Counted from the stretch's first letter, positions 19,324-29,673 are shown. The stretch is DNA of 64,000 nt from an uncultured Bartonella sp. (GCF_945277285.1 NZ_CALYPR010000002.1:257214-321213); one strand, 5' to 3'. Notes: a model not told the origin generated them from the letters alone. A program made the numbers and translations.

Positions 19324-20973
19324 ATGGCGCGGCAATTTATTTATCATATGGCTGGTCTTAGCAAATCCTATGGCAATAAAAAGATTTTGGATAACATCAA
19401 TCTGTCATTTTATCCTGATGCCAAAATAGGCATTCTCGGACCAAACGGTGCCGGTAAATCAACCATCTTGCGCATTATGGCCGGACTTGACAAAGAATTT
19501 AGCGGTGAAGCGTGGCTCGCCGAAGGGGCAACTTCTGGATATCTGCCGCAAGAACCGGTTCTTGATCCGTCAAAAGATGTGCGTGGCAATGTCATGGAGG
19601 GGGTTGCCGACAAACAGGCAATCCTTGACCGCTATAATGAATTGATGATGAATTATTCGGATGAAACGGCCGAAGAGGGCGCAAAATTACAGGATGTCAT
19701 TGACAGCCAGAATCTGTGGGATCTTGACTCACAGGTTGAAATGGCCATGGATGCACTGCGTTGCCCGCCTGCCGATGCTGACGTTTCCAAATTGTCGGGC
19801 GGTGAAAAACGGCGCGTTGCATTGTGCAAACTACTGCTCGCTCAACCCGATTTGCTCTTGCTTGACGAACCAACCAACCATCTGGATGCCGAAACAACGG
19901 CATGGCTTGAAAAACATTTGCGCGAATATCCGGGAGCGGTTTTGATTATTACCCATGACCGCTATTTTTTAGACCATGTTACTGGCTGGATTTTGGAACT
20001 TGATCGCGGACACGGTATTCCTTATGAAGGAAATTATTCTGCCTATCTTGAAGCTAAAGCCAAACGTCTGGCACAGGAAGGCCGCGAAGAGGCTGCCCGC
20101 CAGAAAGCTCTAACGCGCGAGCAAGAGTGGATTCAATCAAGCCCGAAAGCCCGGCAGGCAAAATCGAAAGCCCGTATCAAGGCATATGACGAATTGGTCA
20201 AGGCCGCCAATGATCGCCGTCCGGGAGAAGCACAGATCATCATTCCTGTGGGTGAACGTTTGGGGCAGGTTGTGATTGAGGTCGAACATCTGACCAAGGG
20301 GTTTGGCGATCATGTACTGATTGACGATCTTTCCTTCAAACTGCCGGCAGGTGGTATTGTTGGCGTTATCGGTCCCAATGGTGCCGGTAAAACAACGCTT
20401 TTTAAAATGCTGACCGGTCAGGAAAAGCCCGATTCCGGAACAATTCGTATCGGCGATACAGTGAAGATGAGTTATGTTGACCAGAACCGCGATGCGCTTG
20501 ATGCCAATAAAACCGTCTGGGAAGAAATTTCGGGTGGAAATGACATCATCAAGCTTGGCAAATATGAAATGAATAGCCGTGCTTATTGTGGTGCATTCAA
20601 TTTTAAAGGCGGCGACCAGCAACAAAAGGTCGGCAATCTTTCCGGAGGGCAAAGAAACCGTGTGCATCTTGCCAAGCTTTTGAAAGAAGGTGGCAATGTT
20701 CTGTTGCTTGACGAACCGACCAATGATCTTGATACGGAAACCTTGGCCGCTTTGGAAGAAGCGTTGGAAAATTTTGCCGGTTGCGCGGTGGTTATCAGCC
20801 ACGACCGTATGTTTCTTGACCGTTTGGCCACCCATATGCTGGCCTTTGAAGGTGATAGCCATGTCGAATGGTTCGAAGGCAACTTCGAGGAATACGAGGC
20901 CGACAAAATACGCCGTTTGGGGCCAGAAGCGGTTAATCCGAAACGGGTCACTTATAAACGGCTGACACGTTAA
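19324..20973 (+). CDS. ettA: Energy-dependent translational throttle protein EttA (ABC-F)
   Basis: Two ABC cassettes ([49 protein letters not shown]) and EttA-like linker. Confidence 0.96.
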   Translation: MARQFIYHMAGLSKSYGNKKILDNINLSFYPDAKIGILGPNGAGKSTILRIMAGLDKEFSGEAWLAEGATSGYLPQEPVLDPSKDVRGNVMEGVADKQAILDRYNELMMNYSDETAEEGAKLQDVIDSQNLWDLDSQVEMAMDALRCPPADADVSKLSGGEKRRVALCKLLLAQPDLLLLDEPTNHLDAETTAWLEKHLREYPGAVLIITHDRYFLDHVTGWILELDRGHGIPYEGNYSAYLEAKAKRLAQEGREEAARQKALTREQEWIQSSPKARQAKSKARIKAYDELVKAANDRRPGEAQIIIPVGERLGQVVIEVEHLTKGFGDHVLIDDLSFKLPAGGIVGVIGPNGAGKTTLFKMLTGQEKPDSGTIRIGDTVKMSYVDQNRDALDANKTVWEEISGGNDIIKLGKYEMNSRAYCGAFNFKGGDQQQKVGNLSGGQRNRVHLAKLLKEGGNVLLLDEPTNDLDTETLAALEEALENFAGCAVVISHDRMFLDRLATHMLAFEGDSHVEWFEGNFEEYEADKIRRLGPEAVNPKRVTYKRLTR

Positions 20974-21401
20974 CAGTAATAAAATTCCGATTAGACAATA
21001 GCTTTTAAAAACCGTCAGGATGCCAAAACAAAAAAGCTTTTTCGTATTGTGGACGTTTGTCGCGTTGTGGTGCGTCGGGTGCTATTTTAAAAAATGTTGA
21101 TAGAATAGTATTTGCGTTTTGCAAAGCCGAATTAAACGAGTCCGGTGCTTGCACATGAAAAATCGAAGTAGACTGATAAAAAGGCCGTCAAACGACTGTT
21201 GGTTTTTCTAAAGAAATCCGGTTGTTTCCTTTAAAATTAAAGATGCTCTATTGGCGTTTTTTGAATAACAGGCTTAATTCTCGGCAAACTTGAATGGCTA
21301 TTGGGTTGTCAATATAGATAAAAAAATTTGGTTTGGTGAATATTGATAGCATAAAAAGTGCTAAACTCGTTTCAAAGCTTGAATGACAATGGAGAAAGCC
21401 C

Positions 21402-22166
21402 ATGCAAGATTGGTCAGCAAAAGAATATCTAAAATTTGAGGACGACCGGATAAGGCCGGTTCATGACCTTGCCAATGCAGTGCCTTTGAAGGACGTAAAA
21501 ACCATTGTCGATCTTGGTTGTGGGCCCGCAACCTCTACTGAAGTGCTGCTTAACCATTGGCCGAAGGCAAAGATATCAGGGTTTGATTCATCCGCAGATA
21601 TGATTGCCAGCGCCAAGAAACAGTTGCCAAAGGTTGATTTTTTTGTTGAAGATATCGAAAAATGGTCGCCGTCTGCTGATGTTGATCTACTTTTTTCGAA
21701 TGCCGTTTTCCAATGGTTACCTGATCATATCGAACAGATGAAGCGACTTCTTTCGGCGATGAAAAGCGGCGCGGCATTGGCTGTTCAGATGCCGGATAAT
21801 CTGTTTGAACCGACACACCGTGCAATGATCCATGTTGCAGAAGATAAGCGTTGGGCAGATCGCATTGGTTCTGTAGCCCGCGAAAAACTGCCCAATGTTT
21901 CGGTTTATTATGATGCGTTAAAGCCTTTGGCCCGACATGTCGAACTTTGGCAAACAATCTATAATCCGGTCATGGAAAACCATGAAGCGATTGTTGAATG
22001 GATGAAAGGTGCTGCCCTAAGGCCGTTTTTGGCGCCGCTTAATGACGAAGAAAAACAGGCTTATCTTGCGCTTTATCTGGAGCGCATCAAGAAACTCTAT
22101 CCGGTGCAATACGACGGCAAAGTGCTGTTGCGCTTTCCACGTTTGTTCGTTGTAATTGTAAAATAG
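21402..22166 (+). CDS. tam: Trans-aconitate 2-methyltransferase
   Basis: DWSAKEYLKFEDDRIRPVHDLANAVP; VDLGCGPATSTEVLLNHWP; NAVFQWLPDH. Confidence 0.93.
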   Translation: MQDWSAKEYLKFEDDRIRPVHDLANAVPLKDVKTIVDLGCGPATSTEVLLNHWPKAKISGFDSSADMIASAKKQLPKVDFFVEDIEKWSPSADVDLLFSNAVFQWLPDHIEQMKRLLSAMKSGAALAVQMPDNLFEPTHRAMIHVAEDKRWADRIGSVAREKLPNVSVYYDALKPLARHVELWQTIYNPVMENHEAIVEWMKGAALRPFLAPLNDEEKQAYLALYLERIKKLYPVQYDGKVLLRFPRLFVVIVK

Positions 22167-22202
22167 AAAAACGCTCCATCAATTTCGGTTTTCTCGGGTA
22201 AA

Positions 22203-22234
22203 AAGAGCCATGGGCATCCAAGGCTCTTTTTTTG
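22203..22234 (+). terminator. Terminator downstream of tam
   Basis: aagagcc atgggcatccaa ggctctt ttttt. Confidence 0.7.
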
Positions 22235-22531
22235 CTTTTTTAAAACCGTATCTCTTCATTGCCGCATCTTTCCAATGTTTGAAGAGCGGGCCTTCAGCGT
22301 TAATCAGTCAGGACGTTAATTTTTTTTAATCAGGCGAAAAACGACCACTATGTAGACTGTTGCAAAATAGTCCGACTTGCCAAAAAACTTCTGTGCAGCA
22401 TGAAGCGCGGGGATTTAGCGCCATATTTACTGTGAATAATACTTTTCAGCGCATTAACCATCTATTAACCACGTTGTAAGAAAAACAGAAGCAAGGTCGA
22501 GCTCCAGCATCAAGAGGTTATCAGACGGAAA

Positions 22532-23236
22532 ATGAAAAATTTCTGGCAACAAAAATTAGGGTTAGCAATGACTTTAAGCCTTTTCGGCTTTAGCCTCGTG
22601 GGCTGTGTGACAACTCCCACTCCTACAGTTTCTCCTAACGAGAATGTCAATGCAAAGCCGGTAAAACCGCCGGTAACGTCGACATTACTCGGTACACAGT
22701 CGGTTTACGACCGTTATGAGCAAAGTGCAGACGAACCATTCAAAATTCCGCCTGTAACAATCAAGATTCCCGAACAGTACGAGCGCACCGTTGTTCCTTA
22801 TCCAACAACCGAGATTCCCGGCACCATCATTGTCGAGCCGGAAAACCATTATCTCTATCTTGTTACGGGAAATGGCCAGGCGATTCGATATGGCGTGGGG
22901 GTTGGTGCAGCCGGTCTCGGATTCCAGGGGGAAGCCAAGGTTCAATTCAAACGTAAATGGCCGCGATGGATTCCGACTGCCGATATGGTACAGCGCAAGC
23001 CACAACAATATAAGCGTTTTGCTGATGGCGTTCCGGGAGGTCTAAGCAATCCTCTCGGTGCACGTGCGCTATATCTTTTCCAAGGCAATGTTGACACTTA
23101 TTTCCGTATCCACGGGACAACGCAGCCGTCCAGCATTGGCAAAAATGTTTCAGCCGGTTGTATTCGTATGTTGAACAAGGATGTGGTCGATCTGTTTGAA
23201 CGTGTTCAGGTTGGTTCAAAAGTGATTGTCCGCTAA
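22532..23236 (+). CDS. L,D-transpeptidase (YkuD domain), lipoprotein-like
   Basis: LVGC lipobox; IIVEPENHYLYLVTGNGQAIRYGVGVG; YFRIHGTTQPSSIGKNVSAGCIRMLNKDVVDL (HGT...SAGCIRM motif). Confidence 0.95.
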   Translation: MKNFWQQKLGLAMTLSLFGFSLVGCVTTPTPTVSPNENVNAKPVKPPVTSTLLGTQSVYDRYEQSADEPFKIPPVTIKIPEQYERTVVPYPTTEIPGTIIVEPENHYLYLVTGNGQAIRYGVGVGAAGLGFQGEAKVQFKRKWPRWIPTADMVQRKPQQYKRFADGVPGGLSNPLGARALYLFQGNVDTYFRIHGTTQPSSIGKNVSAGCIRMLNKDVVDLFERVQVGSKVIVR

Positions 23237-23258
23237 TTTTTAAAAATATTCTGATTTG

Positions 23259-23285
23259 AAGGGCGGTTTTTCCGCCCTTTTTTAC
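23259..23285 (+). terminator. Terminator downstream of L,D-transpeptidase
   Basis: aagggcgg ttttt ccgccctttttt. Confidence 0.75.
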
Positions 23286-23449
23286 GTAAGTAATTTTGAG
23301 TTGATCAATGTTTGAAAATTTTTGACGAATGAAATTGCCGATGGCTGAGCAACAATGTTTGAATATCTACCGATATCGCGACACTTTTCTTGGTCATCAT
23401 TGGCAGGAGATGACATGCCTGTCAGCAAATGCGGTTCATAAAAAGACGA

Positions 23450-23749
23450 CTATTCAGTAACATCAAGAAACCGTGTCGCGCGCCACTCTGTCAATTTATC
23501 ATTGATAGCATCAACGACAAAGAAACGTGCTGAGTCCTGCTCATAGCCTTCTTCAAGCAAACGGTCATAATCGGTGTAGTTGTGCCGGATATAGGCGACA
23601 ATCGAAAGCCAGACGGCAATTGAGGGCGGCAAGTGTTTCATATGCGCGCTCAATGCGGCTGATTTAATTGGCTCGCTGTCAGCATAGGGAGCTTGCGGAA
23701 TAAACAGGTTTAATTCCTGGGTGATTGCGCGTTGTCTGTTTGTTGCCAT
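23450..23749 (-). CDS. DUF2293 domain-containing protein
   Basis: SIVAYIRHNYTDYDRLLEEGYEQDSARFFVVDAINDKLTEW resembles DUF2293. Confidence 0.7.
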   Translation of the reverse strand: MATNRQRAITQELNLFIPQAPYADSEPIKSAALSAHMKHLPPSIAVWLSIVAYIRHNYTDYDRLLEEGYEQDSARFFVVDAINDKLTEWRATRFLDVTE

Positions 23750-24095
23750 ATCGTAAAAATTGCCGGTGTTATGAACCTTTTAAAAAGCATTTTTAAAACT
23801 TGTGTTACAAAGGGTTATAGAATAGCGCAAAACGGACTTCACGGAAAGTCGCGAAAATGAAATCGGATTTTTTACGATAAGTACCTCATGGAGCCGGTGC
23901 GGAGCGTTTTGTGCTTCTATTGAGCGGTAAAGAGCATTTTCTCAAGCAAAGCAAAAAGTGCCGGTGTTATCTTTTCAGGAAAATCGCCCGTTTGTTTCAA
24001 TATACAATTGATTTTTTCAAAATACACCGCTCGCAAGGTGCGTTTTTAATGTGATTATGGGTACACAATATCTCTTTGCTTGACATTTACCCATT

Positions 24096-24115
24096 ATATA
24101 AAGATATCTTTATAT
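24096..24115. promoter_or_regulatory. Perfect palindrome, probable operator of the ArsR-methyltransferase/metF operon
   Basis: ATATAAAGATATCTTTATAT equals its own reverse complement; TTGACA at 24080-24085 just upstream. Confidence 0.75.
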
Positions 24116-24132
24116 CTTGCGAAAGCGGAGAG

Positions 24133-25146
24133 ATGGTCATGGTTCGCCAATTGGTGCTTAACGAAATGGTAGACGTGTTGAAAGCAATGGCTGAAACAAC
24201 GCGTTTGCGTATTCTGTTTTTGCTTGAAAGGGGCGATCTGACGGTTTCGGATCTCACAAAAATTCTCGGGCAATCGCAACCACGTGTTTCTCGCCATTTG
24301 CGCCTTTTGACGGAAGCGGGATTGATCGAGCGTTATCAGGAAGGTGCTTGGGCGTATTTTTCATTGCAATCCGGTTCTTTGCGCCAAAATATGCTTAGGG
24401 AAATGCTCAAACACATCAAAGAAACAGATGGACTCATCGCACGTGATATGAAGTGCCTTCAAGAAGTGAAGCAACAACGCAGCCTTAAGGCCGCGGCTTA
24501 TTTTTCGCGGAATGCACATGAATGGGATAAGCTCAGGCTTCTTCACGTGCCCGACAATACGGTTGAACAGACTATGGTCGAACTTGTTGGCCCTACGCCT
24601 TTCCAATCTATGCTTGATATTGGCACGGGAACCGGCTCTTTGTTGAAGCTTTTTGCCCCGCTTTACACTCGCGGCATCGGCATCGACAATAATCGCGATA
24701 TGTTGGCGGTTGCCCGCGTCAATCTTGATAAAGCAGGTATATCGAATGCGCAGGTGCGGCTGGGGGATGTTGCGGCGTTACCGGTTGAAAAAGAAACATT
24801 CAATCTCGTTACCATCTATCAGGTGTTGCATTTTCTTTCAGATCCCGAAATTGCAATTTTCGAGGCCGCACGCGTCATGCGCCCCGGTGCGCGTCTTGTT
24901 ATTGTTGATTATGCCTCGCATGATCTTGAATTTTTGCGTGAAAAATATGCCCATGTGCGTATGGGGTTTTCAGATTCGCAAATGGACTATTGGTTGAATA
25001 AGGCAGGCTTGACACTTGAAAAGACCATGAGTTTTCAACCACAACAAAATGGCAATGCAAAAGGGCTCACACTCAAGCTTTGGCTTGCCCGTGACCCGCG
25101 TTTGTTAATTGCTTGTCGCCAGAAAAATGTAACGGAGACCGCCTAA
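24133..25146 (+). CDS. ArsR-family HTH fused to SAM-dependent methyltransferase (methionine-cycle regulator type)
   Basis: HTH MAETTRLRILFLLERGDLTVSDLTKILGQSQPRVSRHLRLL plus methyltransferase LDIGTGTGSLLKLF; start at 24133 or 24139 preferred because the listed start 24076 lies in the promoter. Confidence 0.88.
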   Translation: MVMVRQLVLNEMVDVLKAMAETTRLRILFLLERGDLTVSDLTKILGQSQPRVSRHLRLLTEAGLIERYQEGAWAYFSLQSGSLRQNMLREMLKHIKETDGLIARDMKCLQEVKQQRSLKAAAYFSRNAHEWDKLRLLHVPDNTVEQTMVELVGPTPFQSMLDIGTGTGSLLKLFAPLYTRGIGIDNNRDMLAVARVNLDKAGISNAQVRLGDVAALPVEKETFNLVTIYQVLHFLSDPEIAIFEAARVMRPGARLVIVDYASHDLEFLREKYAHVRMGFSDSQMDYWLNKAGLTLEKTMSFQPQQNGNAKGLTLKLWLARDPRLLIACRQKNVTETA

Positions 25147-26054
25147 TGTCTGCCCCTTCACTTTCCCGCCGCCCCGATTTGGGTGACAAACTTAAAGTTT
25201 CTTTTGAATTTTTTCCGCCGAAGACAGAGAAAATGGAAGAAATGCTATGGCAGACGGTAAACCGCCTGGCACCATTGCAGCCGGAATTTGTGTCGGTGAC
25301 ATATGGAGCAGGCGGGTCGACGCGCGAGAGAACGGGCCGTACGGTCGAGCGCATTATCAAAGAAACGCATTTGAATGCGGCAGCGCATTTGACTTGCGTT
25401 GATGCAACGCGGCAAGAGGTGGACAGTGTTGCCCGGCAATTTGCTTCAATGGGGATTCGCCATTTTGTTGCTCTTCGCGGCGATCCTGTTAATGGAGCAG
25501 GGGGGCGCTATCAGCCGACGCCGGGTGGCTATGCCAATGCGGTGGAACTGGTGGCGGGGTTAAAGGCGATTAATCCCGAATTTGAAATTACGGTTTCAGC
25601 TTATCCGGAAAAACATCCTGAAAGTCCGGATTTTGCAACGGATATAGAATTGTTGAAGCGTAAAATTGACAATGGTGCGACCAAAGCGATCACCCAGTGT
25701 TTTTTCGATAACCATTTTTATGAAGATTATATCGAACGGGTGCGCAAAGCCGGCATTTATATTCCGATTCTTCCCGGTATTTTGCCTATCCATAATTTTT
25801 GGCAGGTCAAAAATTTCTGTTCGCGCAATGGCACACATATTCCCGATTGGCTGGCACAACGCTTTGAAGGGCTCGAGAATGACCCCAAGACGCATGATCT
25901 TGTCGCCGCAGCTGTTGCTGCCGAGCAGGTGCTTGATCTGGTTGAGCATGGTGTTGAGGATTTCCATTTCTACACGCTTAATCGTGCCGATCTCGTCTAT
26001 GCGATTTGTTATCTGATCGGTATCAGGCCCAAAAAACACAATAATGCCGGTTAG
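25146..26054 (+). CDS. metF: 5,10-methylenetetrahydrofolate reductase [NAD(P)H]
   Basis: VSFEFFPPKTEKMEE; VSVTYGAGGSTRERT; HFVALRGDP; ITQCFFDNHFYEDY; start overlaps upstream stop (TAATG). Confidence 0.96.
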   Translation: MSAPSLSRRPDLGDKLKVSFEFFPPKTEKMEEMLWQTVNRLAPLQPEFVSVTYGAGGSTRERTGRTVERIIKETHLNAAAHLTCVDATRQEVDSVARQFASMGIRHFVALRGDPVNGAGGRYQPTPGGYANAVELVAGLKAINPEFEITVSAYPEKHPESPDFATDIELLKRKIDNGATKAITQCFFDNHFYEDYIERVRKAGIYIPILPGILPIHNFWQVKNFCSRNGTHIPDWLAQRFEGLENDPKTHDLVAAAVAAEQVLDLVEHGVEDFHFYTLNRADLVYAICYLIGIRPKKHNNAG

Positions 26055-26249
26055 GCGCGATTTTTGAGGCCTGTCAGGTTTTTTAACTTATGACTTTTTG
26101 GCTAAAGTACATTTTGCACTTTGCTTGGCCGTGTCTCACCATGCGCTTGTGACGTAAAACACGGCTTGTTGATTTCATTGGAAACGCCCGAAGAGCGGCA
26201 GGGAAACGCCCGAAAAACGCCAGTCTGACGGCGGTTATTTGATTGCTGC

Positions 26250-26294
26250 TTTAGTAACTTTTCAAACGCAAAAAATGTGCGTTGAAAAACTAAA
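26250..26294. other. Long bulged inverted repeat (17 paired positions)
   Basis: TTTAGT aac TTTTCA a ACGCA aaaaatg TGCGTTGAAAA ACTAAA. Confidence 0.7.
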
Positions 26295-26585
26295 GGTTGG
26301 AGAGGTTTCCAAACGATCAAATATTACAGGGATTTTTTGACCACGGTAACAGAGAAAACCGGCTCAATAAATTGGAAAGACCCAGTTCGGGCGATTCAAA
26401 TCAAACATGGCGGGGGGCAATTTTTCTGGTAACAGGCCAGATTCTGATTTCATTTGCTTCAATTTAAGACAAAACGATCATGGTTTCATCATATTGAATA
26501 AAAAAATAGCAAAATTTTCTTCCATGGAATTGATATCTGAACAAGCTCTCTTGCGGATAAAACCGAGATCATTCATATCAGCACC

Positions 26586-26704
26586 ATACTGTTGATCAGA
26601 AGAAACCAATAGTTAACAAACCAAGGGAAAGCTAGACCCCCCGCAACAGTTATCCCTTGGTTGTGGCCCGATTGGAGTTTACTCCAATCGGGTTTTATTT
26701 TTTG
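26586..26704 (+). ncRNA. Candidate small RNA: C-rich-loop stem followed by strong intrinsic terminator
   Basis: AACCAAGGGA (26619-26628)/TCCCTTGGTT (26653-26662) with CCCCCC in the loop; CCCGATTGGAGT tt ACTCCAATCGGG (26667-26692) then TTTTATTTTTT; CTTGCG-N18-CATATC upstream; no ORF. Confidence 0.6.
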
Positions 26705-26907
26705 CCGTATTTGTTTTTAATATGGCTTTAAGAGGGGTAGAAAATCTTGAAATGCTGGTGGCACAAACCGGTCGCCCGCATTTTGCAAGCACATTTTAAA
26801 TAAGCAAAAGATAACAAAAAGCGCCTGATAACACTAGGCAATGCGCAAAACAAACAATATGCGGTGAAAAAGACAAGCGCATTCGATAAAGAGACAACAA
26901 AAAAGCG

Positions 26908-26932
26908 GGCCTAAACCCCGCTTTTAAAATGC
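26908..26932 (-). terminator. Terminator of the lytic transglycosylase gene
   Basis: aaaaagcggg cctaaac cccgctttt. Confidence 0.7.
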
Positions 26933-26955
26933 TTTTCAAAAGTTGATGTCGGCTT

Positions 26956-28200
26956 CTAGAGCCGGTCAAGCAATTCCTTTGTTGGCCATGAGTCGGCAGG
27001 CAGCCCCAAACGAAGCTGTTCGCTTCGCACAGCATCACGTGTCAATGTGCCATAAACGCCATCGACTTTGCCCATATCATAGCCACGCGCGGCAAGTTTT
27101 TCCTGCAGTTGCTTCATTTCTTCGGTGTTGAGGCCGGGCTCGGGATGACCGATATCAAAAGCAGGTGCCCCAGCCAAGCGTGCAGCAAAATAGGCAACAG
27201 TTGTCGCATAGACAATCGACTTGTTCCACTCGACAAAAATATCGAAATTATCATAGGCCAGAAAAGCCGGGCCTTTCCTGCCCATTGGCAACATCAAGGA
27301 AGCATCGCCATTGTCAGGCCCTAAAGGGCCGTTAAGGCCGGTAACACCCCAGCTTGTCCATCGTGAATGGGGCTTGCGATTTTGCCGGATGGCTTCTTGC
27401 CATGGCAAATCATCACGGGTAAGGCGCACTTCTTCAAGCCAAGGTTCTCCCCGTCTCCAGCCGAGATCGCTCAGCATATGGGCAGCTGTCATCACTGCGT
27501 CGGCGACCGAACCTTTAAGGTCAATTTTACCATCTCCATCGCCGTCAACACCGCGCTCCAAATAGTCTTTTGGCAAAAGCTGCATCTGGCCAATTTCACC
27601 GGCCCAGGCACCGGTGGTTTCGGCATTGACCACACCACGGTCAAAAAGTTTGAGAAGTGCAATCAGTTGCGGGCGGAACAATTCCGGCCGCCGACAGTCA
27701 TGTGACAGGGTAAAAAGCGCATTTAGGGTGTCAAAATTTCCCTGAACTGCACCATAGTCGGTTTCCAGCCCCCAGAAGGCAGCAATTACCGGTCCCGGAA
27801 CGCCGTATTTTTGTTCTGCCTTGGCAAAAATATCGGAATATTTTTGTAAGGCATCTTTGCCTTTCTTCAGTCGTGCTTCCGGTATGACGCGTTTTGCAAA
27901 TTCGGCAAATGTCAGATTGAAGATCGCTTGTCCGTTATCGCGGTCAAGAACCTTCTGGTCAAAGGTTGCTTTTTTGAGTTCGTCGATTGCGTGTTCACTC
28001 ACGCCGGCTTTACGTGCTTCCTCTGCTATATTTTGTTTGAATGTATCAACCGGACTGCCGCAAGCTTCCCTTGCAGCCTTGGTCGCCGCATCATCCGTTG
28101 CTGATGTTGTATCGGGTTCTTCGGCATGAAGTACCGGGGTAAAAACTGTTGCAAACAAGAATGTTGAAGCAGCCAGAATCGCACGTCTTACCTTAACCAT
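26956..28200 (-). CDS. Lytic murein transglycosylase (MltB/SLT family) with C-terminal peptidoglycan-binding domain
   Basis: IAAFWGLETDYGAVQGNFDTLNALFTLSHDCRR; GAWAGEIGQMQLLPKDYLERGVDGDGDG; C-terminal LQEKLAARGYDMGKVDGVYGTLTRDAVR. Confidence 0.95.
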   Translation of the reverse strand: MVKVRRAILAASTFLFATVFTPVLHAEEPDTTSATDDAATKAAREACGSPVDTFKQNIAEEARKAGVSEHAIDELKKATFDQKVLDRDNGQAIFNLTFAEFAKRVIPEARLKKGKDALQKYSDIFAKAEQKYGVPGPVIAAFWGLETDYGAVQGNFDTLNALFTLSHDCRRPELFRPQLIALLKLFDRGVVNAETTGAWAGEIGQMQLLPKDYLERGVDGDGDGKIDLKGSVADAVMTAAHMLSDLGWRRGEPWLEEVRLTRDDLPWQEAIRQNRKPHSRWTSWGVTGLNGPLGPDNGDASLMLPMGRKGPAFLAYDNFDIFVEWNKSIVYATTVAYFAARLAGAPAFDIGHPEPGLNTEEMKQLQEKLAARGYDMGKVDGVYGTLTRDAVRSEQLRLGLPADSWPTKELLDRL

Positions 28201-28325
28201 CTATCCTAAATCCTGCTTTTTTTGACGTAAAAATGTCTTGTACCATTTTTAACCAGAAATAAAGAGCCTCTCGCACAAAGCTAGGTAGTAAAATGTCGTT
28301 TGTTTGGCGTTAAATTCGGTCTTTT

Positions 28326-29171
28326 TCATTTCGCTGACACAAATTTTTGCCAATCATCTCTGCTGCCATAGAACACGTTAATATCGGCGTCTCCCCGGAT
28401 ACCGGGAACGCGACCCGTTCCGGTATATTGCCAGAATGTCCATGGATGGGGGCCGTATTTTTCTTGCGGGTGTCCGGCAACTGAACGCAGCCAGAACGAA
28501 TAGCCCTTGATTTGCAACAGACCATTGCGGTCAAAGAAGTCGACTGTTGTATAAATAATCGGTTTTTTACCATAATATTTTTCAACAATGGAAAGAAATG
28601 TCTTCATTTCTTCGCGCACTGTTTGTGCAGGCGGACGGATTTTACATGTCGGCGAGGAATCATTCCATTCCATATCAAGCACCGGTGGTAACGCATTCGG
28701 GTCTTTCGGAACATTTGTAATATACCATTTTGCCTGTTCGGACGCCGGACGGCAATAATAGAAGAAGTGATAGGCACCGCGCGGCATATCGACTTCTTTG
28801 GTACCATTCCAATTATGGATGAAATTATCATCCACACGGTCACCGCCTTCGGTAGCTTTGATGAAAGCAAAAGAAATGCCGCTATGTTTGACCGTTGCCC
28901 AATCGACAGACTGTTGATATTTTGAAACATCGGTTCCATGGATAGGGTAATGCCAGGGAGTGAGTTTTTCCCAGTCGTGGGGCTTGCGATCGTCAAAATG
29001 GGGGGCATTGATCGGCCCTTTCGGCGTTGTGCCGGAGGGGGGGACAAGGTCGTCAAGATCATAGGAAACGGAAGTGCAGCTTGCAGTCACAAGAGCGCAA
29101 AACGTTGACACGATTATCTCGAACGCTACTTTTCCGAAGTGGTTTTTAAACAACAATTTAATGCCTCTCAA
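28326..29171 (-). CDS. Glycoside hydrolase family 25 (lysozyme), lipoprotein-like
   Basis: GTDVSKYQQSVDWATVKHSGISFAFIKATEGGDRVDDNF; LPPVLDMEW; WTFWQYTGTGRVPGI. Confidence 0.93.
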   Translation of the reverse strand: MRGIKLLFKNHFGKVAFEIIVSTFCALVTASCTSVSYDLDDLVPPSGTTPKGPINAPHFDDRKPHDWEKLTPWHYPIHGTDVSKYQQSVDWATVKHSGISFAFIKATEGGDRVDDNFIHNWNGTKEVDMPRGAYHFFYYCRPASEQAKWYITNVPKDPNALPPVLDMEWNDSSPTCKIRPPAQTVREEMKTFLSIVEKYYGKKPIIYTTVDFFDRNGLLQIKGYSFWLRSVAGHPQEKYGPHPWTFWQYTGTGRVPGIRGDADINVFYGSRDDWQKFVSAK

Positions 29172-29246
29172 GCTTTTGAACGCCTATTCACCATTGCTAA
29201 AAATAGTAAAAGAATGGCATATAAAAGAAAAACTTTTGGAAAAAAT

Positions 29247-29594
29247 ATGAAGAAACTTCGCTGGCGCCGGATCATTATTCTTATTATTATCCTCATCCTC
29301 ATTATCATAGGGCTGCGGTGGGGATATTTATGGCTTACCGGTGGCGCCATTTCGACAAGCGAAAGCAAGCTTCCTGAGGGGAGCGCCATAAGTTTGCCAA
29401 AAGTGCCGCTTACACTATCCAATATGAGTGATGCGCAAAAACAGGATGTCATCAACAAGCTGATGGAAGATGCAAAAGCTTCTGCTCTTGCCAGTGGACA
29501 GAATGAACAGCAAGCTGAAAAATTTGCTATTTCAGCAGGCGAAGTAGCGCGTCAGGCGATGGAGCGCCCTTCTACGGTTGACGGCGACAAATAG
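29247..29594 (+). CDS. Membrane-anchored small protein, unknown function
   Basis: Ile/Leu-rich TM helix (IIILIIILILIIIG); start at 29247 preferred over 29139. Confidence 0.65.
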   Translation: MKKLRWRRIIILIIILILIIIGLRWGYLWLTGGAISTSESKLPEGSAISLPKVPLTLSNMSDAQKQDVINKLMEDAKASALASGQNEQQAEKFAISAGEVARQAMERPSTVDGDK

Positions 29595-29673
29595 AAAAAA
29601 GCAGTCAACTATTTTTAAAAAATACAATGCCAACGATAGGAACGAAGCTATCAAATTTGATTGGGAAAATTGA

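Noticed and set aside
20137-20862. 241-aa minus-strand ORF opposite ettA
   Set aside because: Antisense shadow of the ABC-F gene; conserved motifs are all on the plus strand.
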